The translations under genes were made by a program, and so were the position numbers. Under the pieces are notes generated by a model. The model saw only the letters and a list, made by a program, of their open reading frames with translations. It was not told where the DNA came from and did no database searches. Positions 45,949 to 55,670 of a stretch of DNA of 64,000 nt are shown here, piece after piece; position 1 is the first letter of the stretch, and each line of letters opens with the position of its first letter. The stretch covers positions 9,797,692-9,861,691 of the forward strand of contig NC_084717.1 of assembly GCF_033807575.1 (NCBI RefSeq), written 5' to 3'. Source of the DNA: Cydia pomonella. Lineage: Eukaryota; Arthropoda; Insecta; Lepidoptera; Tortricidae.

Positions 45949-46142
45949 CGGCCAAGTGCGAGTCGGACTCGCACAGGAAGGGTTCCGTACCATTATCTAT
46001 AAAAACGGTCACCCATCCAAGGGGATAGTGCTATCCGGTAAGTAAAATTTGCCTGTATTGGGCAACACCGCTCTTCCTTAATTTACAGATTGTCACACGA
46101 AAATTTAAGTAAGTCTAATAATATAAGATATAGGAGCCAGTA

Positions 46143-46198
<56 letters not shown>

Positions 46199-46280
46199 TG
46201 CGTGTGTACGTGCGTGTGTACGTGCGTGTGTACGTGCGTGCGTGCGTGCATGCGTGCGTGCGGAACCCTAAAAAACACCC
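45949..46280 (+). repeat. Dispersed repeat, GGCCAAGTGCGAGTCGGACTCGC type
   Basis: It begins with the hairpin GCGAGTC-G-GACTCGC and AGGGTTCCGTACCATTA, and ends CGGAACCCTAAAAA, the usual end of this lepidopteran repeat. A (GT)n expansion occupies its 3' half. Confidence 0.7.
46145..46259. repeat. (GT)n microsatellite grading into (GTGTACGTGC)n
   Basis: About 50 bp of pure GT is followed by interrupted GTGTACGTGC and GTGC units. Long frames of Cys-Val or His-Thr dipeptides on either strand come from this tract only. Confidence 0.95.
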
Positions 46281-46998
46281 TATTGCAGTTTCACCACAAG
46301 TAAACAAGGAAGTGCGCAAGGAAGAACACCCACGATATAGTCTGATGCTGTCAAGAGGGTGGTTGATAGCAACATAAAGTGCGTGTCCCATATGGCTTAT
46401 GACCGGACACTATGGACCGTTCATCAAAGTTATTCAACATAACATAAGCTTACACTGTGAGGAGACCAACATATTTTATGACGTAAATATCTCATGTCCA
46501 TATTCCGTATTAATTTATTTAAATTTACTTTCCATTTTGCAGAGCAGAAAACCGCATTTCACCAATCAATCCGAAATTGCCGCCGCGTCGTGTCAACGTT
46601 CAACAACAACACAGTTAACCATTGATCGACTTTATTACCTATGCAATAAGGATTAGGAATGGACAGTGTGATGTGTCCTCGACGTATAGGTTACCAATCA
46701 CAATTAGCGGGTAATTTGTGAATGAGCTTTGGCTCTGCTGCGGACTGTAGCCAAACTGGTTGCAATGCAAATAGTTTACCAACCAGAGTAACGGTGACAA
46801 ACATTGAGTTATATGTGTAATTAACAAAGTTAAAATAAACAACCAAATCAAGTTTAAGTAGATCACACATTTCTGTCCCTCAGACCGCACTTACCATTGA
46901 ATACCTTTGTAACTAAATCGGACATGGGGTTCGATAGGTATGATCATTCAATCACATATTTTCAATTTAACATTTAATAGTTATTTGTGTCCCAAGGG
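46281..46998. other. Non-coding stretch, no gene seen
   Basis: Overlapping frames 46399-46656 and 46639-46890 lack any motif. Confidence 0.4.
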
Positions 46999-47005
46999 AG
47001 GAAAA

Positions 47006-47142
47006 GTAGGACATTGGAATGTCCTACGATTCCTCTCGTGGTGCGCATACTATTTTTCTGCTCAACGGAGGCGGAAAGCGGCAACTTCGTTTAGCGCAGC
47101 GGGAGCAAAATTGACGCTTTCCGCCCGGAGGGCAGAAAAACA
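47006..47142. repeat. Two adjacent hairpins
   Basis: GTAGGACATT-GG-AATGTCCTAC (47006-47027) is a perfect 10-bp stem with a 2-nt loop. It is followed by a larger stem of about 27 bp, TTTTTCTGCTCAACGGAGGC (47053-47072) continuing GGAAAGCG, paired with CGCTTTCCGCCCGGAGGGCA and on to about 47141. This is probably a MITE remnant upstream of repeat copy B. Confidence 0.65.
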
Positions 47143-47156
47143 TTTTAAATCCGGGT

Positions 47157-47382
47157 TTATCGCGAATTTATTTTGTTACCTTTATTTCCGACGTTTCGAC
47201 GCAGGTTTCACTGGTCGTAGTCGCGGATAACTCTGTCCCAGGAAAATGTCAAAACAGAGATTTGTGTAACTACCTAACGAAAAGTCTATGAAAAAGTTTG
47301 GGGTAGGCATCACAATTTCAAACCACTCACCACACATGGGTTAATTATTGTCAATAGTCCGACACGCAACACTTACTATATC
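47157..47382 (+). repeat. Dispersed repeat copy B, uninterrupted
   Basis: TATCGCGAATTTATTTTG ... CGACGCAGGTTTCACTGG ... CATGGGTTAATTATTGTCAA. It matches 5808-6157 and provides the empty-site version of that copy's MITE insertion. Confidence 0.8.
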
Positions 47383-48405
47383 CGCACGCTTAAGCTACTG
47401 GATCACTGGTTCCCAAGTTGACGACAAATTAAAACCATCTTCCCTAATAAAATTTCTGAAATAAAATAATGGCGTTCAGTGGAGACAGTTTTTGGTTTAT
47501 GAAGCTCAATCCGGTGATCCCGGTCTTAAATATGTTTTGAAAACATATTTTCCGTTGAATATGCATACCATAGCAGTATAATTTTAGTATTTAAAATAAC
47601 AAGTCATATAGGAATAGAGCAATCTTTAATATGTTGTGTTGTACATTGTATCGGTATATATATATCGATAAATGAGAAATCACTTCAAAACCGACGTACT
47701 TAAAATTACGTTCGTACTTTTAAAAAATGCCACGAAAATTCCGGCAGCGTAACACGCCATGCAGCAACTCAATTTGCTACATCGCTGCAAATTGAAACAA
47801 TAATGCTGCTGCAGTCTCAATACTTTCGATCCGAATGCAACCTTTATTACTGGGATAGGCCTTCTCTCATCGCACAAATTTGTGTCTCCTCCTAGCTTCC
47901 AACTTCAAATGTGAAATGGGGGCTTTAAATACAACTTTGCGTTTTGCATTTCTCCTCACTAGAAGCAGTGAAGATTTCGGCTTGTAAACCGAAGGTGGCA
48001 AGTACGAACTCGGTTCAAAAATATTCAGTTCCTCTGAACGTAAATAGGAAATAAAGTTGATTTCCAGTTTAGAAAAATATGAGAATAAGGTCTGTATAAA
48101 ATGAAAAGTGAAATGAAAATATGGAAAGATACCTAATGTAAAAGATAAATTTATTGAAGTACTCGACGCGTAATTTGATGGCCTTAAAAACCCGTGCCGA
48201 ATTTTAAGTATCCTACTTAAATGTGTGAACACTTGCAATAACCCATTTTAATACCGTTTTGGATTATGTCAAGGATCATTAACACAGTTTTACGACGTGG
48301 TGAAATTTAATGTCCTGAATTTAAATAAATACATTAAGTAATCATTTTAACGTCACATGAGGTAGAATCATAACTGTATTTCCGCAAAATATTAAACGCA
48401 AAGAG
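47383..48405. other. Non-coding stretch, no gene recognised
   Basis: The 123-codon minus frame at 47867-48238 starts at a TTG and has no domain, so I do not count it as a gene. Confidence 0.35.
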
Positions 48406-48406
48406 A

Positions 48407-48685
48407 GTCGGTCCGATTCGAAGAATGATTAAGACACTTTTAAGATCTTGGAAGCATCTTTAAAAGATCGATAACTAAACGACATGTCAAAATTATTGAC
48501 GTTTATTTCGATTCCGCTGTGATCCCAATAAGATCTATCTACTATATTTCTAACGTCAAAGTGACATTGGTTGCCCGAATCGAGCTGCTATTGTCAATTA
48601 TACGACATATGAACGATATCTAAATGAGAACTTATCTAAACCAGAAGTTATCGTTATCGTATTTCATTCTTCGAATCGGGCCGAG
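48407..48685. mobile_element. About 280-bp MITE with 22-bp TIR
   Basis: GTCGGTCCGATTCGAAGAAT (48407-48426) is inverted at 48664-48685 (reverse complement CTCGGCCCGATTCGAAGAAT). Internal TTAAGATCTT and AAGATC motifs repeat. No coding sequence. Confidence 0.7.
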
Positions 48686-49187
48686 TGAATAAGATTATTT
48701 TTATTTACGTGCAAAATTCACGCATCGAATATCAAAACTTCGAGTAGTCGAAATTTGTAATTTTGCCAATAAAGCTTTACAACGTGTAGAATTTTATTAT
48801 CAGCCAGGTAATTTTATCAAAAAATAAATCTAATTATCGGCCCAGTGAATTCCCTATTTTTTAAACGGTTATAAATATATATATTATATTATACTATTAT
48901 TTAAAAAGTTACAGTGGGTCAGATAATCGCATTTAACTTTTCACAGCTAAGAACCCGCCAGGCGGGTTCAGATTATAAACTTGAGTAGTTTCGAGTAAAT
49001 ATCAATGCTAAACTTTATTAAGCGTAATTCATCGAAAATTCTATGGACCGGTAAAATTACTATATAATTGTGAAATCTTACGTCTCGGCGGAGAAACCCC
49101 AAACTTCACGGGCTTTAACTATACGAGAGCAAATATAAGTGTGCCTTCTCATTATCCTACACGGCATACCGTGTGTAAGAGAGGTAT
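48686..49187. other. Non-coding stretch, no gene seen
   Basis: AT-rich with a small AACCCGCC-AGGCGGGTT hairpin at about 48953-48969. Confidence 0.4.
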
Positions 49188-49189
49188 CA

Positions 49190-49331
49190 TCATTTGCTTA
49201 GCCCTTTTCCCATCACTTGGGGTCGGTGCAGCATATCTTTTTCCTCCATAACTCTCTGTCGTTCGTCATCTAATCATTCACCTGCTTTCTTTTCATATCA
49301 TCTCTCACACAGTCCATCCATTCATTCCTAA
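49190..49331 (-). pseudogene. RTE-type LINE 3' end, degenerate
   Basis: Minus-strand translation gives EWMDCVRDDMKRKQVND, a stop, MTNDRELWRKKICCTDPK, and a stop. This is the familiar C-terminus of lepidopteran RTE-like reverse transcriptases with one internal stop codon. A TCATCATTT tail relative follows at the plus-strand left end (49187-49195). Inactive. Confidence 0.75.
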
Positions 49332-50392
49332 CACGTGTGTAAGAGAGGTATACGATATATTAAATCCTGTACCTGTATTCGACGCCTACAAACATAATGA
49401 GAGAAGCATTTCCGTTTCCCTATAGTATCAGACATAATTTGAGTACAGTTTCCGGTATCCCTACCTCCCCCTCCACTGCCAGCCTGGTGAGTCAGCCGTC
49501 TTGGATGCGGCTGCTCGCCTCTTGCCTCATTAGCGTTTTGTTTCCCAACGTGAACGGTCGTGGTCTAAGACGTGCCCGTCAGCTGGTGGCTGTGCCCTGT
49601 GACGTTAGGTCCGCGAGGTCCGTCTTTTGCACTTAAACACTTTTCATTTAAATGTACTCTCATTTTCATCAAGATTTTTAAACAAACAATCTAAGCGGTG
49701 TTCATTTGCGCGCATCAGTTTTTCATTCCTGAAAACAAGTAGACATTAGACATAGAAATTTTTTATTTAACACCACATTGAAAAATGTTTACAGGCAATG
49801 CTACAAAACATTACAAGCCTTAAAATGAAACTTAATTAGGCACAAATTTATGTTTACATGTAGTCACATCGGAAATGTCGCTACGATCAATTAAAATAAC
49901 ACATGCGATTAGGACCCGAATTATTAAATTAACGCGATAACAGCGTTAAATTCTCATAAAATAAATACATACACAGGAACACATTAAGTATACTTGATAC
50001 AGCGTAGATAGGTATCCGATATCGTGTATAATGTGAAAGCGCTCTAACACCTATGTGTTATGTATCGGATGTACCTATGTACATAAGACTGAGTAGGAGT
50101 GTCGTCTGGTGCGTGTATCGGGGTCGGCTACACCGTTATGATGTTTACGCGATACGGCGATACCGGAGCACAGGCGGCTGGGGACAGATGGATCATTGAG
50201 AGATTTGGTGTTATTCGCCTACCCGTAGCATAGCAGATTGATAGTTGGGTAGAAACATGAAAAGCAGTCAAGACTGTGTGTGTGTTTTTTTTAACATAAT
50301 TATGCTCACTTACAATAAAGCTACATAAGCCATCAAGATAAAAACGAAATAAACGGAAAAGTCATTTCAAAATCGATTTATCCGTTTGCGCC
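49332..50392. other. Non-coding stretch with a GC-rich open frame
   Basis: A plus frame at 49397-49636 lies in a GC-rich block (CCTCCCCCTCCACTGCCAGC and onwards) that differs from its surroundings. No domain, signal peptide or splice context was found, so I leave it unassigned. Confidence 0.3.
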
Positions 50393-50508
50393 ATTCGATA
50401 TATTGGAGCAAGGTGGTTAAAAATATCTGAACATACACTTTAACATCTTGCCACTTTTGCTTTGTTTAGATACATATCTGAATATATTGGCCGCTCCGAT
50501 ATATTATG
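50393..50508. repeat. Imperfect inverted repeat, GCGCCATTCGATATATTGG
   Basis: CGCCATTCGATATATTGGAG pairs imperfectly with the reverse complement of CTCCGATATATTATGATGGC. It is probably an old MITE. Confidence 0.4.
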
Positions 50509-50555
50509 ATGGCGACTGTAATGCTCCAAAATTTGCTAGAAGGGTAAAAAGCGAA

Positions 50556-50665
50556 CATGATTATGGTTCACGCCATATATGAACATTCTGTGTGCAGTCA
50601 GCATTATACCATGATTATGGTTCACACCAAATATAAGTACATTCTGTGTGCAGTCCGCATTATAC
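50556..50665 (+). repeat. Tandem duplication of 54-56 bp
   Basis: CATGATTATGGTTCACGCCA ... CATTCTGTGTGCAGTCAGCA at 50556-50609 is followed immediately by a second copy at 50610-50665 with a few substitutions and a 2-bp difference. Confidence 0.85.
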
Positions 50666-50693
50666 ATGTACATTAGATATATTTTGTGCTTTA

Positions 50694-50778
50694 ATTTTTT
50701 TATGATACAGGAGGCAAACGAACTTCAGATCACCTGATGGTAAGCGATTACCGCCGTCCATGGACACCTGCAACACCT
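50694..50778 (+). repeat. Dispersed repeat of the CCTGATGGTAAGC family
   Basis: TACAGGAGGCAAACGAAC, then ATCACCTGATGGTAAGCGAT, then GGACACCTGCAACACC. This is the clearest copy in the window. Confidence 0.75.
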
Positions 50779-52012
50779 TAATCCTTAGAAAATTTCATAA
50801 TTCAAATGTACTAAAATGTACTGTAATAAGAGCATTTTTTATAGCTCGCGATATCAATTTTATTTATTAAAATCTCTCGACTACTGTAAATGACAAAACT
50901 TATTATATATGGTTAGTTAGCCGTTCTAAGTTCTGCGCGGCCGGCTAGACTTAGTCATTGACAGGTTCGAAGTAGGGTAGGGTTATCTGGCACACATTAC
51001 AATGTTAAACAGTATGCTTGCGCCTAGGTCGCAATGTTAGATTACCTACATACAGCCTATCGATGAATCGTTGTGATGTTATCCAAATGCCATCACTAAC
51101 GAACTATTATATCGATATATAGGTAGGTACCGGCACTAGAGTTGAGGTCACGCACACAACAACGTACCTACTGTAATGTCAACACACTATTACACACTTG
51201 TGATCTTTATTTGTACCTATATCAAGTTTTAAAGCAAAATGAAAGATAATTATTTTAATATAGCCAGCTTGAAGATAGTCCAAAAAGTTTCTTCAAGGTA
51301 TTTCACTTTAGACCTTAATTAGCACTCTATGTAGCTATGTGTGTAATTAATTTCAACTCTCCTGCCGACACCTATACTGGGAAAGATTTTGCAATAGAGT
51401 TGTCTGTTAAATATTAAAATTATTTTCCGTGACAGTAAATTTTATAATTGTCTTGACATTTAACTTTTAACGTAGGTACATATAATGTAGCTTTACCTAA
51501 TTAAAATAAGTAATTGAGTCTTGTTGGCTCCCTACGAGATAGGAAACTCTTATAAACAGTGTGTTTCATCATTACTACTCAGTTAATATATTTTGGCATT
51601 CTGTCTTCGAAAAGCGTAAGATAGTAAATTATAATTTTAAAACTTAATCAAAGGGTGTAATAAAATTATAAACCGATAAAAAGAAGCAAATAAATCAAAC
51701 CTAAACAGTCACATTACTCATGGACAATAAATTGGAGTCGTCAGTGTCACATGTAATATTTACGATTATAAAATTTTCTTGTATTCAATAAAATGCCAAT
51801 CTCTTATCTGTCTGGGATTTGAGAAAGAAGCTGGAGCGATTTAAAAACTGATGGCAAGCTTCCAAATACGATACGGATAAGGGACTCACAGTTACATGAA
51901 ATAGGTAAAGTATTTTTTGATTAATAAATTAAAAATATAGTCTTGTAATATTACCTAATTGTGCAGTTTAATCCACTGTTAAGAGTCCGCAGTAAGCTAG
52001 GTTCTCCATACA
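50779..52012. other. Non-coding stretch, no gene seen
   Basis: AT-rich without a supported frame or repeat copy. Confidence 0.4.
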
Positions 52013-52134
52013 GCGGCGGTATCATGGTCGCATTTTTATCACTTGTCATATTATGCGTCACTCTCGCACTTGCATACTTGTTAGAACGTGACAGGCATGG
52101 TGACTAATGATAAAGAGCCAACCATCTTAGCCCT
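52013..52134 (-). mobile_element. MITE family A copy
   Basis: GCGGCGGTATCATGGTCGCA ... GTTAGAACGTGACAGGCATG ... ACCATCTTAGCCCTA. It is the same element as 5856-5975, inverted. Confidence 0.8.
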
Positions 52135-52728
52135 ACAGACGTAGTTACGCTCTCATTTTAAAACGACTAGCTAGATTGCTCTAAAACTTACAATAAGGTA
52201 AGGTACCATAAAAAATACAGCGAATTAAGTTTTTCATACAAAACTTGTTTTTGCTAAATTTCGTTTGTTTTATAAGCTGGAGCTATATAAACTAATTACA
52301 GGCATAGATATACCTCATGCCAATGTATGTGCAAGGTTTTATTACAATCCAAAACGTAGTTTTAAAATGAGAACGAAACTCCCTTTGTATCGGAACGTAA
52401 AATTCGGCCGAGCTTGCTGCTGACTCTTAAGATATGCTTGTAGTACATACGTAGCCGACAGCATGGTTTTTCCGGTACCTACTCGTATGTCTCGAAGAGG
52501 CGTTACCACAATGTTTCGTGGTTATGGTTAACGCATGAAGGACTTGAGGGGATTATTGCACTAATTAATCTACATATTACCTACTCTATCAAATCTCATT
52601 TTCTGGTTAGAAAAGTAATTATATAAGACAACATTTGTCACGGTCTCAAATAATAAAAACGTCTTCAGAATCTTTGATATGCGCTAACAATGATATTATA
52701 ACTCCAGGTAGAATATAGGCATTCCAAA
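52135..52728. other. Non-coding stretch, no gene seen
   Basis: No supported feature. Confidence 0.4.
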
Positions 52729-52857
52729 ATGGAAGCGCTTACCTTGTACAAAGTGTACAAGTTGCCTTTAGTGGCGTCTAGGAAAGCGAAAAATGTAGAC
52801 GTGCACGCCGAATTCGCCGAAAGAGGAATAGCCAAGTTTAAAATCAACAACGAGTAG
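52729..52857 (+). CDS. Unrecognised 42-codon ORF; coding strand ambiguous
   Basis: On the plus strand an ATG in context CAAA ATG G opens MEALTLYKVYKLPLVASRKA, then KNVDVHAEFAERGIAKF, and stops at TAG 52855. The patch is clearly less AT-rich than its flanks. On the minus strand the same patch is open from 52910 (MNLFLLIISHTIHIYEYDYS) to a good donor, TACAAG|GTAAGC, at about 52744. It may therefore be an exon on either strand. No family was recognised. Confidence 0.25.
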   Translation: MEALTLYKVYKLPLVASRKAKNVDVHAEFAERGIAKFKINNE

Positions 52858-53799
52858 TCATACTCGTAAATATGAATGGTATGCGAAATAATCAACAAAA
52901 ACAGATTCATTCGTGAGTAAAGAAATTAATCTGGAAGCATTGTTTGTGGCTCTTTATGCATGACTGTAACCTATCCATAGTACCTATAATATAAATTATA
53001 TAATATCATTGTGTGCTAATACTGATGCGAGTTTATTAGCAAACCCACCAAATAAACCAAGATGTTGAAAATGTATTCTGGTAAGCCAAACTTTGCGACG
53101 ACACCGTAGCAGGCGGTTTGATTCGTACGTACAAGTTATCTCATAGTTGCTGTATGTCTCGTATTTCTAATTATGCTTCGGTAGCTGCAGACATTACGAG
53201 TATGACGTCTTTACGTTAGTACGTCTTTTAGTACGATATTATCGTAATTTGCATTCTAGGTATGCCTAGTGGGCGTGTGATGGCCGCGATGTTTAAATGA
53301 TAATTAATGAGATAAATCAGTCATCAAGTTTCTAACCTTAATTTGGAAGGATATCTCAAATAGTTCATTAGTAAGTTTATCGCGAGATAAACGTATAAAA
53401 ATCAAACAAAACAAGATAGCGTCAACTCACAGCGGAGGCCAGAACCCCCGTCATGACGCATACTGAGCGAAAAAGGTCATCGTATAAGGAATATCTATCA
53501 AAAATCATATATTGTCTGGCAACAAAACCTCATAATTATAATCTTAATTATTAAAAATCATTTTGGCGACATAACAGTTTTTTGCTGCGTCACCTTTTCT
53601 GATGAAGGCGATAGGATTCGGCATATTTCCACGGAAGCCACACGCGAGCTGGAGGGCCTTGCCAAGATGACAATCGTTCGCTACGTCACAAACAATTGTC
53701 ACCATGGGCAGCCCCCGTGCAGTGCGAATATTGGCGTGATCGATTATTATACACGGTCTTCCTCTTCTTCTCCTAAATAATTTCAACGAAATAATAGAA
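52858..53799. other. Non-coding stretch, no gene recognised
   Basis: The minus frame 53544-53786 shows nothing recognisable. Confidence 0.35.
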
Positions 53800-53910
53800 A
53801 AGGTTCGGTTCGTGTCATACCAGAAGGTTAAGGAGTTGGCAGAGGACCAGACGAGTTGGAGATTGCTCCACCGACAAGAGCACAGCTCTTAAATATAAAG
53901 AAGATGAAGA
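53800..53910 (+). pseudogene. RTE-type LINE 3' end, fragment 1
   Basis: Plus-strand frame KVKELAEDQTSWRLLHRQEH, then SS and a stop, is the extreme C-terminus of an RTE-like reverse transcriptase. AAGAAGATGAAGA follows as a tail. It directly abuts the next fragment. Confidence 0.6.
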
Positions 53911-54297
53911 CTCACTAAATGGTGCGGTTGAGAATGCAAAACGTAAGATTGGGAGGCCATTGCTTTGCTTTAAGGATTGCGCAAAGAGGGACATGATTGC
54001 TTTGCATATCGACCAACCAAGACTGGGAGAGGCTCGCAGAACAGCGAATGGAGCGGCTCAAACGCGTTGTGGAGGGTCGCAAGTTTCGAGATGAGACGTG
54101 CACTGCTGACAAGAGGCAAAAACAACGACAAGGCGCGTCCCAGTACCGTTTTTTGCAAATTTTTCTTGTCAGGCCTGTGGGAGACCATGTCAGTCTCGCA
54201 TCGGTCTATTCAGGCACCTAAAACGGTAATTTTCCGGTATTACACCATAAATCGTCTGCAATAAACGCAAAGGCCAATGATGATGATGATGATGATT
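53911..54297 (+). pseudogene. LINE C-terminus with CCHC-like finger, frameshifted
   Basis: KIGRPLLCFKDCAKRDMIAL and then (another frame) DWERLAEQRMERLKRVVEGR match the C-terminal region of an RTE-like reverse transcriptase. CQACGRPCQSRIGLFRHLKR and a stop follow in a third frame (about 54168-54230). At least two frameshifts break the reading frame. The 3' UTR contains GCAATAAACGCAAAGGCC and ends in (ATG)n at 54277-54296. Confidence 0.75.
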
Positions 54298-54299
54298 CA

Positions 54300-54839
54300 T
54301 TAAATAAATTAAAAAAGACGCACGACCCGCGCACGCGCAGGTCAAACATCTATTTTCGTTTTAACATAACTGTGCATCGAGTTAATACGAACATTATTAA
54401 TTAATTACCATATCCAAACGTTCTTGTGTTCTTTACCTATTTATACACTCGGTCACGGTACTACGACAGTTGGAAATCTTCCAAGAACGAGTTTTTGAGA
54501 AATTTATTCCGTATATTTCTGAGTTTAGTGTTTATGGGTCGTCAGAAAGTGACGTTATATATTGGCAGTGGCCGCTCGGTGCCTCTTGTCAGATCAGAGA
54601 CACTTGGAAGGTGCTTTATGAGATAGATGGAACGATGTTTACGTTGCATAATATGTATAGCGTTTTTTCGTTCGACTTCGCGTTTTATGCACTAAACGGG
54701 TTAATTTAGCCAACTGATAGAACAAGATGTATTTTTTTAATATTGAGTTTTTTGAGAGAGATATTTTTTGTATTTTAAGTGTAGTTTACTAAGCATAAAT
54801 AAATAATTTATTTTCTTCTTGCACTATTATCACGTCTCT
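54300..54839. other. Unassigned stretch with a possible ORF
   Basis: A plus frame at 54470-54709 (MEIFQERVFEKFIPYISEF at the start) has a fairly natural composition but no recognisable family. AATAAATAA follows at about 54798. Confidence 0.25.
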
Positions 54840-54960
54840 GTGTAGCCCTATAGTTGGCGGGTAGAGGATACCATTAGGCATTTAGTCATACATTTTGTTC
54901 CGAGCTGCCCACCCGTCTGCCCCTACCCAGAAAAAAGTCTTTATATAAATAAATAAAATA
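54840..54960 (+). repeat. Dispersed repeat end with (AAAT)n tail
   Basis: GAGCTGCCCACCCGTCTGCC, then CTACCCAGAAAAAAGTCTTT, then ATAAATAAATAAAATAAA. It resembles a retroposon 3' end known from Lepidoptera. Confidence 0.5.
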
Positions 54961-54964
54961 AATA

Positions 54965-55255
54965 TTATAGGACATTATTACACAAATTACATTACATTGT
55001 TATGTATAGGTAAGATTTATTTCACAGATATTACATAATTATAACAATAAACTATAAATAAACTTAATAATAATAAAAAAGGGCTACAAATAAACTTAAA
55101 GTAAATAAAAAACGTCTCCCAAGTCGCTGCCGATGGGCAGTGTGCCCAGAAGGCTGGCCGCATTGCCACGTTGGATGGCAATGCTTATCCTTTGAGCAAA
55201 ATACTGGCCAGCCCTCTGGTCACCTGTGGCATCTATAAGGCGCGACATTATCATT
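54965..55255 (-). pseudogene. Retroelement C-terminal remnant, copy 2
   Basis: The minus strand encodes ATGDQRAGQYFAQRISIAIQ, then RGNAASLLGTLPIGSDLGD, with a long AT-rich 3' UTR after it. It is the better preserved relative of 13595-13839. Confidence 0.55.
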
Positions 55256-55299
55256 ACATTATATGGCTTAGTCGTTCATCGAATAGTCCCAACGATTGG

Positions 55300-55670
55300 C
55301 TTACCCGTTGACTTAGCTCTAGGAAGAGGTTTCCCTTTCAGAGATACCGCTAAATGAAAGGGTATCCGCGCTAGATACCTAATTCTTCTCCTTAAACATA
55401 AATAAGCAATATTTGATTCTATTTTTACCAAGAGAAAGTTGAAAATGGCATAAGCTTTATAATTTATAATCGATACCCCTTCAAGGGGTTAGCGCTTAGG
55501 AACGGGCGCTTCATAATACGGGTAAGCTGATAAGCTTACCCGTATTATGAAGCGCTTAAAAAGCCAAATGAAAGGGTTTGAGCTAGCAACGGCTTTGGTA
55601 AGCAAAGCCTTACGAAATACCCCTTCAAAAACCCTCGAAGGGGATACCGGACCGGTCCCTGTGCCCAATA
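55300..55670. repeat. Repeat block with nested palindromes
   Basis: Phrases such as ATACCCCTTCAAGGGGTTAG, AAATGAAAGGGT and CTCGAAGGGGATACC recur in both orientations, around a central perfect hairpin (55506-55555). This suggests a palindromic DNA element of a few hundred bp. Confidence 0.6.
55506..55555. repeat. Perfect 23-bp-stem hairpin, 4-nt loop
   Basis: GCGCTTCATAATACGGGTAA (then GCT) at 55506-55528, loop GATA, and its exact complement at 55533-55555. Confidence 0.95.

Noticed and set aside
46083..46391. Cys-Val and His-Thr repetitive proteins on the two strands
   Set aside because: They come from the (GT)n microsatellite.
47867..48238. 123-codon minus-strand frame
   Set aside because: TTG start, no domain, composition of AT-rich noise.
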